Origin: Adineta vaga
Lineage: Eukaryota; Rotifera
Reading direction: 5' to 3'
DNA length: 64,000 bases
Assembly (NCBI GenBank): GCA_021613535.1
Contig: CP075493.1
Span: 16,616,001 to 16,680,000 of the forward strand
Shown: positions 20,410 through 31,239 of the stretch, piece by piece
Position numbering within the stretch: the first letter of the stretch is position 1
Layout: each line of letters starts with the position of its first letter
Translations under genes and position numbers: made by a program
The notes under the pieces: generated by a model
What the model was told of the DNA's origin: nothing
Databases searched by the model: none
The model's input: the letters and a program-made list of their open reading frames with translations, nothing else

Positions 20410-22170
20410 TTAATTCATATTTGCTGGCTTATCTTGAGGGTGTGGGTGTGGATGTGGGTGTGAAAGAAGAGGAGATACCCACACCCACACCCACACCCTC
20501 AAGATGCTACCATATGTATTAGCAAGATTCGGATGAAATGGTGGAAGATACTTTCTGTTAATTTCAAGAGCTTTCGTGTAAGAAGATAGTGCTATTGAAT
20601 AATCTCCTAATGATTGATAATTATTGCCAAAACTACGATGAATAACAGACTCCAATTCAACATATTTTACTGGAAGTAAATTTTGGAGGATATCAAGAGC
20701 CTTTTTATAGTATGATGATGCCATGGAATAATCATCTAAGGTATGGTATACCATGCCAAGACTATTGTAAACTTGAGCTACTAGTGGATGATTGGGTGAA
20801 AGGACTTTTTCTATTGTTTCAAGCATATTTTCGTACCACAATAATGCAGTTGAGTAATCTCCAAGAGATGCATATGCTGTAGCACTGTTAAGGAAAAGAA
20901 CAGGTAGAGACGTAGCTATTTCTTTTTTACTACTGTTCATCAATGTCTCAAACAATGTGTTATAGATTTTTAAAACTTTTTCAAATTGTCCCATTTTAAA
21001 CATTAAACCAGCCATACGCATCCATCCCGATCCATCTCCAATTTCTATCATATCACCTAAGTGAAAGATAGTGTGCATTGAAAAAAGAATTTCTTTTTCT
21101 GATTCAGCATAGAAACTAATATCATCCAAGGCAGCAAATGGAACTGACGATATGGATGGATCAATTTCTATTTGAAATAGAATTGCTACCACATTGGGAT
21201 TACCTCGAGTACTACGAGCAAACAACAATGAAACTTGTTGATCAATACTTGTCGATAAAAAGTTGTTAAAAGATAAAAGAGCACCTTTGTTGTTTTTCAT
21301 CTTTTCAAATTCTTCACGTGAAACTCCTTATCCTCGATAAATAATTGTTTTCGTCATTGAATTATTTGTTGAATGAACTCGTTCGATCTGTCGATGAAGA
21401 TCTTGAATAAAAAATGCCATTTTAATAATCATTTCGATATTTTGTTGTCTCAAAGATTGATTCTTTCGTATACCACCAAATAGGTGAATAAAGTTTGTAA
21501 TCACGTTCAAATATGTTAATCAAATCCAATAACATATGATTATACGCATATTCTCCACGACATAGACTTATAAATTCATCTTTTGCTTTTTCATCAAATT
21601 TCATTTCTAAGATGACTTCTTTCAATATTTGTGAATGCATAAATGATTGATCCAACTGATCGATGTCATATCATTTTCAACTTTATAAATGATACATTTT
21701 AATGCATGACAGATTGTATCCATATCAGAGAATATGGCTTGCACTTTTTAACCTTGTTTTGCATCATATTCATATCGAGTTTTACCATAATCATATACAT
21801 AAATAACCTTTACTTGATGAATATCGTTGAACAGTTGTAAAATCCATTGACTAAGATCGGCTGAGATAATCATGAATACTGTCTGATCTTTCAAATCAGT
21901 ATTCTTGAATATTTTCACAGAATTACACAAACAGCAAAGTTTATCAATAAACAAACTTATGTTTCCATTAGATTCACATGTGTTCATACCCAACCAGATA
22001 ATACAAAAGGAATCGGAAAAATGTACTCGAGGAAATCTTGATACAATATACTTTGGTTTTTCAATGGTACTGACACGATCAATCGGATGAACCGATGAAT
22101 TCGAAATTGTGCTGATTGAACTGAAGATGATTTGCTCACATGCACCGTGGTTTCCAAAGCGTGTTCCATG
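20410..22170 (-). pseudogene. ADP-ribosyltransferase/TPR fusion, broken copy
   Basis: It is a paralogue of the intact genes at 49382 and 59614. The minus strand shows, in order: the N-terminal alpha/beta region (22100-21750); the helical linker with DQSFMHSQILKEVILEMKFDE and YSPIWWYTKES; and the R-S-E class ADP-ribosyltransferase core with TIIYRG (catalytic Arg), LLSFNNFLSTSID (STS) and EKEILFSMHTIFHLG (ExE region). Four or more TPRs follow (LNSATAYASLGDYSTAL, YNSLGMVYHTLDDYSMAS, YQSLGDYSIALSSYTKAL). Lesions are a TAA immediately after YRG where the family has Gln, frame changes near 21500 and 21750, and loss of the C-terminal TPRs: the frame runs into telomere-like hairpin copy 5. It is dead. 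Confidence 0.8.
20431..20505. repeat. Telomere-like hairpin element, copy 5, inside the TPR region
   Basis: The best-preserved copy: ATCTTGAGGGTGTGGGTGTG at the left, spacer GAAAGAAGAGGAGATA, and CACCCACACCCTCAAGAT at the right. It truncates the TPR pseudogene, whose frame continues through it as an artificial VWVWVW/HPHPHP tail. Confidence 0.9.
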
Positions 22171-22711
22171 ACGATATTCTACGACCTACGGTAAGTTTTA
22201 ATCTTGCTTATTTTTATTTGTTCAGTGCAAAATAGATTTCACGTTTGTTACACCGATGAATTGACTATTGCATGTATATTTAAAGAGTCCACATGTTGTT
22301 GCTTTCTTGCTTCAATACTCTTTTTTGTATTTATTGCCTCAGATTTTCTTTTTCTTTTCTTCTGTTCGTTTGTTTTTTATGTGGTAGGAATATTCACTCT
22401 TGCAAATAATATAATGTTTTCATGTTACAAATTCAAGTAAATTTTTCTAAACAGGAATATGAGAACATCAATATAATATATACAATGTTCGTTTTTCGAA
22501 ATAAAATACAAATATTCGCTATACATAGGACGAAAATAATTAATAATCCTTATCGATTATGAGCTTAAGCCTCTCTTTCGTTCACTTTTGCATAGAATCA
22601 CAGAATTACAAAAAATAAGGTAGATAAATATATAATAAATACTGCTTAGAATTAGAAGTGTGTACAGTAAATTTTATAATTTAAATTCAAAGACTTAAAG
22701 CCAATAAATCA
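22171..22711. other. Intergenic, nothing recognised
   Basis: A hydrophobic frame at 22204-22440 is T-rich composition rather than a convincing membrane protein. Nothing else is seen. Confidence 0.4.
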
Positions 22712-23070
22712 TTTAATCCTTGACGTAAACATTTACCATATGTTTATTCGTATTTAATAGAACTTCAAAAAGCTGATGATATACCAAATCAAATTCAATT
22801 CTTATTATTTCGTGATTTTTTGTTAAATCAATTTGTTCACTTAAAATTCGTAACATTCTATGGTATATTTTCAAATGAAATTCTTCGACTAACAATTTCG
22901 ATCCTATGTTATATTCATGATATCTATTCGTCAAGAAAGGAAGCTTTGATGCTACTGCATTGTTTCGATTATTTCACTGTACGCCAAATCTTCGTCATTT
23001 AACTACTCATATTGATACTACTGACGGGGAACATGCATTTCGTTGGAGGAAAGTTGTTTTTTTTGTTGAC
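22712..23070 (+). pseudogene. F-box/LRR-like protein remnant
   Basis: The plus-strand frames read LPYVYSYLIELQKADDIPN and FVHLKFVTFYGIFSNEIL, followed after a frame change by FRLFHCTPNLRHLTTHID. The CTPNLRHLT motif is typical of the leucine-rich part of the many bdelloid F-box proteins. There is no F-box, no start, and the frame is interrupted. It is a remnant; assignment rests mainly on that one motif. Confidence 0.35.
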
Positions 23071-24973
23071 TTTTTGAAGAAATGGAAAGAGTGCTTTACG
23101 CAGAAGACACTCTTAAGTGTGAATAAACATCAGTCGAGGGTGAAATGAGTCGTTTCGATGAGTGTTACTTGTAAGTTCTAATTGAGAAAAAAAAACCAGT
23201 ATAAGAAAAGAGATAAGAAATTACCTTTTCAAAGTAGTGACTCATGCTTGGAAAAAAACCCAGTATAAGAAAAGAGAAACAAAAAGTTACAAAAATCATT
23301 AACAATCAGTGAATTCTATGTAATTTCGAACAGCTTGCGAAAGTGACAGCAACATGTACTAAAACAATAAGAAATTCATTTCTTTTCTTTGATCTGTATT
23401 CAATATTATACTTTTACTCTCTGTTATGAACCCAAATGGCTGCCTTCCGGTTTTGAAGTTTTCATTCATGAGAACAATCGTCTATGGTGCTCCCTTGAAT
23501 TCCTCACTACTACTACTTTTTCTATTTTTTACTCCTTAATTTCATGTGTTTTCTATCTTTCCCCACTTATTATTTTCATTACCTTAATTTGCTCTTTTTT
23601 CTCGTCTCTACTATATTAGCTCGCTTCTTCTTTGTTATCAGAAACATTCATTAGAGCGCCTCAATGACGTTTTCCATGGAGCTTCTAGCATATGAATCCT
23701 CTATATTATCAGATGTATTATCTTAGTAGCTTGTTTTTACTAAGATATGTCTTTGTAGCTGTCGTCTCATATATTTTTGTTTTGTTTCTAATGTATTGAA
23801 TAGTAGATAGTAGTTTATAGGAAAGAAGAACAAATATCATTACAATATTGCAACGTCATCATATTTTTTATTCTGTTCTCCTCTTTCGTTCCTATGTTGT
23901 CGTTGCTCGATAGCTTATACGGTATATATTTAGTGGTATTTTTTCTTTCTATCTCTTTTCTTTTTAATCGCTAAGATGGAGGTTCTCTTATGTATGTTGT
24001 GTATGTGTGTGAGTGTTGATATAGGTGTTGTTAAAGAGCAGACACCTACACCCACACCCCAGTTTTTCCATCCCATTCTGAAGTTATACCAAAATACGTC
24101 TCTTTTAACATCCTAGGCGTAGATAAGATCAAACAGCTCGAGCAACAATATGAATGCTCTATCTCTGAAGTGAAGAAACGTTAATATCTAAGTAACTTTT
24201 ATTGAGTTTTGGTTTCGGTCGGCGTTATCCGCTGGCCCGCCCTCGTCCTTTATATGTACATAATTTAGCTGAATTTTTCGAGTTGCAACACAAATATGAC
24301 GGTGAATTGATTAGAATTATAAAATAACGTTCTCTTTTCTTTCTTCTTCCTAGAAAATTGTTTTTGTCTTCAAAAGAATTCTTTAATGAAGAAGAAGAAC
24401 ATATTTCAAAGAGTTATTTCTCTGTAAATATTTTGTTGTTCTTTTTAGTCACTTTCTGTTATTCAGAATGTGTTACAGATAGCTTATGCAATTACACTGT
24501 TTTCGTACAACATGACTTTTGCTCTTTCTTTCTGGCTGAGGTCGTATCGGCGAAAGAACGAGGAAGACATTTTTGTTTTTGATTAAAAGGATTTTTCCTA
24601 CCTGAGAGTTTTTTCCTTGCTATTAAAGGTAAACGTAAATATTCAACAAAACGTTTTCAAAAAACAAAGCTAAGCTTGCAAGCAGACAGAAATCTGTTAT
24701 CCTTTTTACAGCGGCAGCAGTGTAAAAAACGACAATAAGCAAGAGCATGGCTGTTAGGGATGTATATCTTTGACAGCTCGTTCCCTTTCTTTCTTGTGAC
24801 GTTTCTTTTGTTGTAAATTTTATCACTTATTTGTTTTGTAAAATGATCTTGAATTCAAACCAAAAGTCTGTCCCTTGTCCTTTCAACTATTTCCTATATC
24901 TCTCTTTAAATCTCTCACTCGTTCTCTCGGTTTTCTAGATCTAAAACCTTACCATTAATAAAGAGATTCAACA
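23071..24973. other. Intergenic, nothing firmly recognised
   Basis: T-rich frames without motifs. A decayed telomere-like hairpin lies at 23997-24060 (GTGTGTGAGTGTTG... ACACCTACACCCACACCCC). Pyrimidine tracts at 24890-24940, ending TTTTCTAG just before the next gene, could be a 5' UTR intron acceptor. Confidence 0.4.
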
Positions 24974-25249
24974 ATGGCTAATAGACCGTCACGTTCACGT
25001 ATGACAGAAGATGACGCTGAACCATTGATCGTCGCACAGGGATATAAAAAAGCGAATCTTCGCCTTCACGGTAGAGCTGTTTATTTCAATCCAAAGCAAC
25101 CAAGTAATCTTCAATATATTACCTACGATGTGGACGGACATAATGGTGGTGTCTGGAAAGCTGGAGATAAGAAGTGGGCTGAGGGTGGAGGTAGAAGCAC
25201 GAGTCGAAGCGGAACCTATGACGAAAATTTGAAGAAAATTGGAAAGTAA
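24974..25249 (+). CDS. Free-standing Ntox21-like domain protein of bacterial origin
   Basis: A single uninterrupted frame of 91 residues. After a short Ser/Arg-rich leader it contains QGYKKANLRLHGRAVYFNPK, then YDVDGHNGGVWKAGDKKW and SGTYDENLKKIGK. This matches the Ntox21 fold of bacterial polymorphic toxins: a YKKTN-like start, a D-x-DGHNGGVWK core and a GTYD...IG end. Ntox21 is predicted to be a ribonuclease-type effector, with the Asp/His of the core as likely active-site residues; activity of this copy is untested. In bacteria it normally sits at the C-terminus of a large secreted protein; here it stands alone, with no secretion signal and no neighbouring immunity gene. A eukaryotic start context (CAACAATGG) and AATAAA at about 25316 suggest normal host expression. 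Confidence 0.7.
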   Translation: MANRPSRSRMTEDDAEPLIVAQGYKKANLRLHGRAVYFNPKQPSNLQYITYDVDGHNGGVWKAGDKKWAEGGGRSTSRSGTYDENLKKIGK

Positions 25250-25743
25250 TTTAGTTTTTTATAATTATTTTATACGTGTTTGCTTACTATTCTCTTTATA
25301 TTCCTGACTCTTATAAATAAATATGATATCCAAATAAGAATAAATTTTATCCTTCAGTTATAGCAGTATGTTAGTTTCGAACAAGGTTGTGGGGTGCAAG
25401 TGGGGGAAGAAGTCATAGAGCCAAAACCTCCTAATTTGTTTATGAGAAAAGATCAAAAGAGAGAGAAAAAGAAAGAAACCATCACATAAATCTCTCATAT
25501 AAATTCAAAAATGAAAATATTGTTTAATAATTGATGTGCGTTTCTGGTTTGAAAAGAAGAGAAGAGAAAAAACAAAAGTATTTCTAGAGGTTGAGGGTGG
25601 GTGAGTTAGAGAAAGAAATATGAAAGAGTTTGATGTAAGATGCAAAAGATTCGTTCGTCCACGAAAAGATAAAGTTAATCATAAGATATATCCACTTAGA
25701 TATGCTCGAATAAGTACGAGAAACTTATCCGAAAAGATCATTA

Positions 25744-25814
25744 AATCAGAGTAGGAATCGAACCTACATCTTCCGATAACCGGTCGTTTCTGATGTTTGG
25801 TGAACGTTCTGACT
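25744..25814 (-). tRNA. tRNA-like sequence, probably a relic
   Basis: At 71 bases, it has the length of a tRNA. The 7-bp acceptor stem (AGTCAGA with TCTGATT, one G-U) and the T arm (GTAGG TTCGATT CCTAC) are complete, including a perfect B box GGTTCGATTCC. The D arm lacks a convincing A box and the anticodon stem pairs poorly, so I cannot assign an anticodon. It is a pseudo-tRNA or a degenerate tRNA. Confidence 0.35.
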
Positions 25815-26016
25815 ATTTTGTCTATGTCACTTTTGTATTGCTTTGCCTTATTATTTGTGCCTCTGGTGTTTATATGCTTATCATTTTAATCGAGTGTGCT
25901 TATGCCGTGTATGCTTTTGCGTTTAGATGACAGTATTTTGACCTTTATTGTTCGTGTATCGCTCTCAGACACGGTATGCAGTGGAGCTCTAACGCTCTTT
26001 AACACATCCGAGGCGA

Positions 26017-26038
26017 TGTGAGCCACCGGTGGCTCACA
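26017..26038. repeat. Perfect 22-bp palindrome
   Basis: Half-site TGTGAGCCACC followed directly by its inverse. It lies 15 bp from a TTAA at 25999-26002 that could be the left end of the piggyBac copy below (TTAA followed by CACATCCGAGG). Confidence 0.7.
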
Positions 26039-26199
26039 CTGTATTTTAACGAGAAAATGACTTACAAAATAGATTTTTTTGTGATTTTCATAGCAGAAAG
26101 TGATAGTTAGTTCTACATCTATTCCGTCTATAGCACTAGTTGATCTATTTTATTATGAAGAAAAATGCTTTTCATTAAAACAATCAGAAGAAAAAGTTT

Positions 26200-27590
26200 T
26201 TACTCTCTTTGCTGCTGTTGCACTCGCTTCTCTTGATTGTTGTTGTCTAGTCTTTTTATAGCAACCGACACATCTTCTTCGGACATTGCGTGCAGGCCCT
26301 TTCATTTCTTCGAGCAGGTGATCAAGTGTGTTTTCGTTTTCTCTGGCTTGTTGACTGTTGTCTTGGGCCAGGTTTCAAATTTTCATATGGTTCACCGAGA
26401 AGTAAAGATCGTACAAGACTTTCACGAAATTGCAGCATGGTCATATTGTTTGTGTCATAAAGTTCTTTATAAATCACATATGCATTAACTATTGAAGTTC
26501 CAAATATCAGTTCGAATGCTACCTTTTGATACCATTTTATAGACAGTCTGAGGCATGTATAATATGCTGAGAGTTGGTCAGATACATCTATACCTTTTTT
26601 TTCCTTCATTATAATCCAGTACAAACTGTGGCTTCATAATACGTTCATTTAACTTATTTGTTTTCGCTGTATCTACCACGGCTGTTGAATGTGATGGTTT
26701 TGTAGATATCATCAAGACATCTCTTTTATCTTTCCACTTGATCAGTTTGATACATTCTTTGCTCTGAAGAAAGATCATTTACCAATTGCATTACAATTGT
26801 TTCAGTATGACTTTGACCTGCTATTGAACTCTGCTTACCAGTATAAACCATAAAATTCCAAGTATATCCTGTTATAGTTGCCACCTTGTATATTTTCACT
26901 CCGTATTTATGAGATTTACCAGGAATATATTGTTTGAAGAAAAGTCTGCCTCTCCATGGCACCATTGCTTCATCAATAGTAATAGTTGAACCGGGAACGT
27001 AAACTGACATAAATCTGAGTTGCAGTAGGGTCAAAAGTGGTTTCAGCTTGAACAATCTGTCTTGATCTTCATGTTTCTCCTCATTGTTTGAAAAATGACA
27101 AAATTTGAGAAGTAGTTCAAATTTATCTCTTGACATGGCGTTTTGAATAACTTTGGAACCATACAACTTGCTTTTGCTTCAATAATAATTACCAAGAATT
27201 TTAATATTTCTTCGCAAGTAGTTGGTTTCTACTGAAGAGTTTTTGCTCGTTTGGTAAGTTCGTGAGCTTGTAAGTGTTGTTGTGCATATCGATTAGTTTC
27301 ACAAACCATCAGGTTAATGATTTCGTTAGTGATGAAATGACGATAACAATCAATAGGATTGGTTGCATTATATTTCGAAGTTACAGTTACTTCTTTGACA
27401 ATTCCATAATCTTCTTTAAACTCAGCATCCGATTCTGTGATACATGTAGCAAAGAATCGATCACAAACAACAATTGATGACAGCATAGCCGTTATTTCGA
27501 GCACATGGTCTACACTAAAATGAATATTTTGCTTGTACATGTAATGAAAATAAAATTTCAAACTGAACCACTCTTCATCTAACATATTTA
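26200..27590 (-). pseudogene. piggyBac transposase, internally deleted and frameshifted
   Basis: Minus-strand fragments follow piggyBac order. The N-terminal FITNEIINLMVCETNRYA block (about 27330) is followed by SRDKFELLLKFCHFSN, the first catalytic-Asp block TIDEAMVPWRGRL with QYIPGKSHKYGVKIYK, then IKWKDKRDVLMISTK, the third-Asp block VSDQLSAYYTC and NAYVIYK, and a C-terminal zinc-ribbon piece with RRRCVGCYKK (about 26260). The part with the second Asp (DNFYTS) is missing between about 26790 and 26760, and the blocks lie in different frames. It is an inactive relic of a different lineage from the piggyBac at 56216. The right terminus was not found. Confidence 0.75.
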
Positions 27591-28376
27591 AGTTAGTGAG
27601 ATTGACGACAAATACTCGTTATGAATTTTCAGTCAAACTAAAAAAACCTATCTGGAAGTTTCATATATAAAAAATCAGAGAGTCTTTTGTTTGTAATGAT
27701 GATGAATTATTTTCATCGATCATTAGTACTATTCATGAGCTGTCTAATTTGAATTCGAATATAAATGAAGAGTCAGGTGCTCCATAGAACTTCGAAAATA
27801 AATGAAGACAACGAGAACTAAAACTTCCCTGTGTAATAGACATGCATTTAGTTCTGATTGTATGCATTTCTAGTGTTCACATGAAAGCCCTTACGAAAAA
27901 GTAGGAATAGATTTTTTCGGTTTTTTTCAGTTATAATCCAGATATGCAGACATATCTATATATTAATGTGATTTATAAGTATGAATAACTAAATCTACGT
28001 CTTTATTCAGAATAAGTTTTACGCTCAGATGTATTTTCAAAATGTCCATTTATATTCGAAGTCGAATTAGACAGCTATTCCTTGAAAGAGGGTGTGGGTG
28101 TACCTCTCTCTCTCTCCAGCTTCCTAACTCACACATTTTACCATCATCCGGTTTTATGATGAATCATGCTAACAACATTTATCTCATAAAATAAATGTTA
28201 CTGTTGCTATGTAATGCTGTTTTATAACCATGTATCATTGATAAATGCGTCAACTATCAACAGAGAAGCAAATATTCTTTATAAAGTATTTACGATTGAG
28301 TCATTATCTTATCAGTTTAGCGCGTGTGTATGCATATATATACTAGATTCTTACTTTTACTTTTGCAAACATTAAC
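27591..28376. other. Intergenic with half a telomere-like hairpin
   Basis: CTTGAAAGAGGGTGTGGGTG at 28081-28100, followed by a CT-rich stretch and ACTCACACA. Otherwise AT-rich; it is presumably the promoter of the MAM gene. Confidence 0.45.
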
Positions 28377-30233
28377 ATGAAGTTGATAATAATTTTCTTC
28401 TTTATTTTTTGCTGTTATTTATCAACATCACATTCACAAAACTTATATCATTGTGATTTTGAAGACAAATGTGAAGATTTTCTATTTGATTCTTATTGGA
28501 TTGTCGAAAATATTTCATCACATATTGATCATACATATGGAAATCTTTCTGGTCATTATATCACATATACCAATACATCGACATCAACTCCATTAACTAC
28601 ATTTCGTACACGAAATTGGGTATATACATCGGCAAATTTTACCACCTGTCTCACTTTATGGATTTATTCTGGTCCAGGTAGAGTTAATTATGAAATTCAA
28701 ATGGCTCAGGGTGATGATTTACAAACTCGACTTCCTGTCGGAAACATTGGAATGAATTTGGATGATCCACAATGGCGTAGTATGACCATAGAAATGCCAT
28801 ATGTTAGTCATTATATTCCTTATATTGTCTTGACAAATATTACAAGCAAATTAGATCTTGATGATATTTCCGTTTCATCATGTCCGACCACAAGACCTAT
28901 TCAGCCAAAAATAACGGTATTATCTTGTGATTTCGATGAAAATTTATGTCCTGAGCTGTTCTCATTACCTTATTATACCTATAGTTGGTCGGTTGTTGAA
29001 GCCCAACTTGCACATAATTATACATCAGATGCACCGATCGTCGATTACTCTATGAATGATACACAAGGTATTTTCAAAGTTGCGATTGATTAAATCATGT
29101 TCTCTTCTTTGTTCTAGGTCATTATATTTGGGTTAACAATTCCCGTTCGTCACAAAAAGGTGTTAGTGGTTATCTCAGTACCAAAGTCTTTAATTTTACA
29201 CGAGATGATCCGACGTTTTGTCTCAGTTTTTACTATTATGGATATGGTATTCCTGTAGAAAATCGTCAACTATCAGTATTCGCTTTGACCAATGGAAGTA
29301 AAACATCCTTGGAAAAAATTTGGCCAATAAATCCAATTGATTATAAATATGCAGTCAATCAATGGTGAGTGATCAAATCGAAAGTAAAATATATTTAATA
29401 CCTTTCTTTCGATTAGGACATGGGCATATGTCTCATTACCAATTGGTACTTATTCTCTTCTATTTCGTACAGAAACAAATCATCCTCAAAGTGGTTCATT
29501 CACTCTCGATTTGATCGAGATCAGTTCCTGTGAGTATCTTCAAAGATATTTCTATGGTATTTCCAATCTGAATTTTACTTGCGATTTTGATTCTTCCGCG
29601 GATTATATGTGTGGTATAAGTAATGATATGGCTGGTCTTCAACCACAATCTACAATTGATTTTACAGTACAATCACCGAGAACTATCGACGATCGAGAAC
29701 TTGGTCCAACAGAATCATCTGGTTATAGTGGTCCAAACTTTTTGTATTGGTCACGTTCAGGAAGTAGTCCAACATCTGTAACGAGTGGACAATTCAAAAC
29801 ACCTTTACTGGAAACTAGTCCAGATATGTGTGTTCGATTTTCTTATTTCATTAGTTCACCTGATGACCTATTCGATGAACCAAATATGAAACTCGAAGTA
29901 CTAACTTTAGGTTGTGCAAATGAAACTATTCGAACTGTTAAAGTAGATAACACTTATCGATGGGAAATGCTCACTACAACTTTAGATAATATTATCTGTA
30001 CTCAATCGATTTATTTTCGAATCACTCAACAACAACCAACAAGAGCAGCTGTAGCGATTGATGATATAACGATTGGATCATGTTTTGGACTACCTCCGTT
30101 GACGACTACTACTAGTACTCGTCGACCGTCGACTACTACACTTTTTAACAAAACTTCATCGAATTATGTCAATTCTATTTTTCTGATGATAATTTTAATT
30201 TTTCTCTTGAAAATACATTCAAGTAATTGTTGA
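28377..30233 (+). CDS. Secreted or GPI-anchored MAM-domain protein, three exons
   Basis: The exons are 28377-29067, 29118-29364 and 29417-30233, with introns of 50 and 52 bp (GT-AG). The join is in frame over 585 codons including the stop. A signal peptide (MKLIIIFFFIFCCYLSTSHS) is followed by three MAM-type units, each opening with a Cys-rich strand (YHCDFEDKCEDF, LSCDFDENLCPELF, FTCDFDSSADYMCG) and closing with an IDDI/LDDI strand and Cys (LDLDDISVSSC, AIDDITIGSC). MAM domains mediate adhesion through disulphide-linked jelly rolls. The C-terminus is a Thr-rich spacer followed by a hydrophobic tail (SIFLMIILIFLLKIH), consistent with a GPI signal or membrane anchor. Several NxT/S sites are visible. 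No lesions were found. Confidence 0.85.
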
Positions 30234-30396
30234 GAGTGAGAAGGTGGACTTATTTTTTTCATAAATTGTGGAATCGTGATTTGATGCGTTATAGCGTTTT
30301 CCGGGAAATCCAAATTTGGTATACAGATAGATAATAATTTCCTAGCAGACATATTAAGGAAATTAGGGATGTGAAAGTACTTGGATGCCTTAGATA
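30234..30396. other. 3' flank of the MAM gene
   Basis: Short AT-rich spacer; nothing recognised. Confidence 0.4.
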
Positions 30397-30467
30397 TTTA
30401 GGGCACATAAGGCATATAGGGCATATAGGGCATATAAGGCATATAAGGCATATAGGGCATATAAGGC
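30397..30467. repeat. 10-bp tandem repeat (GGCATATARG)
   Basis: About seven copies of a 10-bp unit with A/G variation directly abut the 39-bp array. Confidence 0.85.
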
Positions 30468-31000
30468 ACCGACACCCACCCCGCACCCTCACTGAGATAT
30501 ATCCCTACCGACACCCACCCCGCACCCTCACTGAGATATATCCCTACCGACACCCACCCCGCACCCTCACTGAGATATATCCCTACCGACACCCACCCCG
30601 CACCCTCACTGAGATATATCCCTACCGACACCCACCCCGCACCCTCACTGAGATATATCCCTACCGACACCCACCCCGCACCCTCACTGAGATATATCCC
30701 TACCGACACCCACCCCGCACCCTCACTGAGATATATCCCTACCGACACCCACCCCGCACCCTCACTGAGATATATCCCTACCGACACCCACCCCGCACCC
30801 TCACTGAGATATATCCCTACCGACACCCACCCCGCACCCTCACTGAGATATATCCCTACCGACACCCACCCCGCACCCTCACTGAGATATATCCCTAGAC
30901 ACCCACCCCGCACCCTCACTGAGATATATCCCTACCGACACCCACCCCGCACCCTCACTGAGATATATCCCTACCGACACCCACCCCGCACCCTCAAGAT
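30468..31000. repeat. 39-bp tandem array related to the telomere-like hairpins
   Basis: Fourteen near-identical units (GACACCCACCCCGCACCCTC plus ACTGAGATATATCCCTACC). Eleven are exact, one junction at about 30898 loses 3 bp, then come two more copies and a last truncated unit ending CCCTCAAGAT, the conserved right end of the hairpin family. Frames are open on both strands because 39 is a multiple of three. It is not coding and is not a CRISPR array. Confidence 0.9.
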
Positions 31001-31076
31001 TACATAGAGATTCTAGTGATTTCAGATCAATTCTATACCAAATGCCACGAATTCTGTTGAAGTTTTGATTATTTTG

Positions 31077-31187
31077 AGTCAATTCCAGTCAGTTCTAGAC
31101 CAATTCCAATTCCAATTCTTTTCGGTTTCGACCAATTCCAATTCTAGAATTGGAATTGGAATTGGAATTGGAATTGGAATTGGAATT
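31077..31187. repeat. GGAATT microsatellite palindrome
   Basis: AATTCC repeats at 31081-31145 followed by seven GGAATT units to about 31187, centred on AATTCTAGAATT at about 31140-31150. It could extrude as a cruciform. Confidence 0.8.
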
Positions 31188-31239
31188 GATGCATGCCTAA
31201 ATACAATTATATTATATTTTCATCTTCTTATTCAATTTC

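Larger units (their letters stand above)
25250..26190. other. Intergenic with a tRNA-like block and a perfect palindrome
   Basis: It holds the Ntox21-gene 3' UTR, a partial telomere-like stretch (GGTTGAGGGTGGGTGAG at about 25588), the tRNA-like block at 25744-25814 and the palindrome at 26017-26038. Confidence 0.4.

Noticed and set aside
22204-22440. Hydrophobic 78-residue frame as a membrane protein
   Set aside because: T-rich composition alone yields Phe/Leu/Val runs; no family features.
30371-30919. Long open frames on both strands (TEIYPYRHPPRTL and GAGWVSVGIYLSE repeats)
   Set aside because: They exist because the 39-bp tandem unit is a multiple of three with no stop in those frames; not a protein.
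30468-31000. Possible CRISPR array
   Set aside because: Units are contiguous and identical with no unique spacers, in a eukaryotic context.
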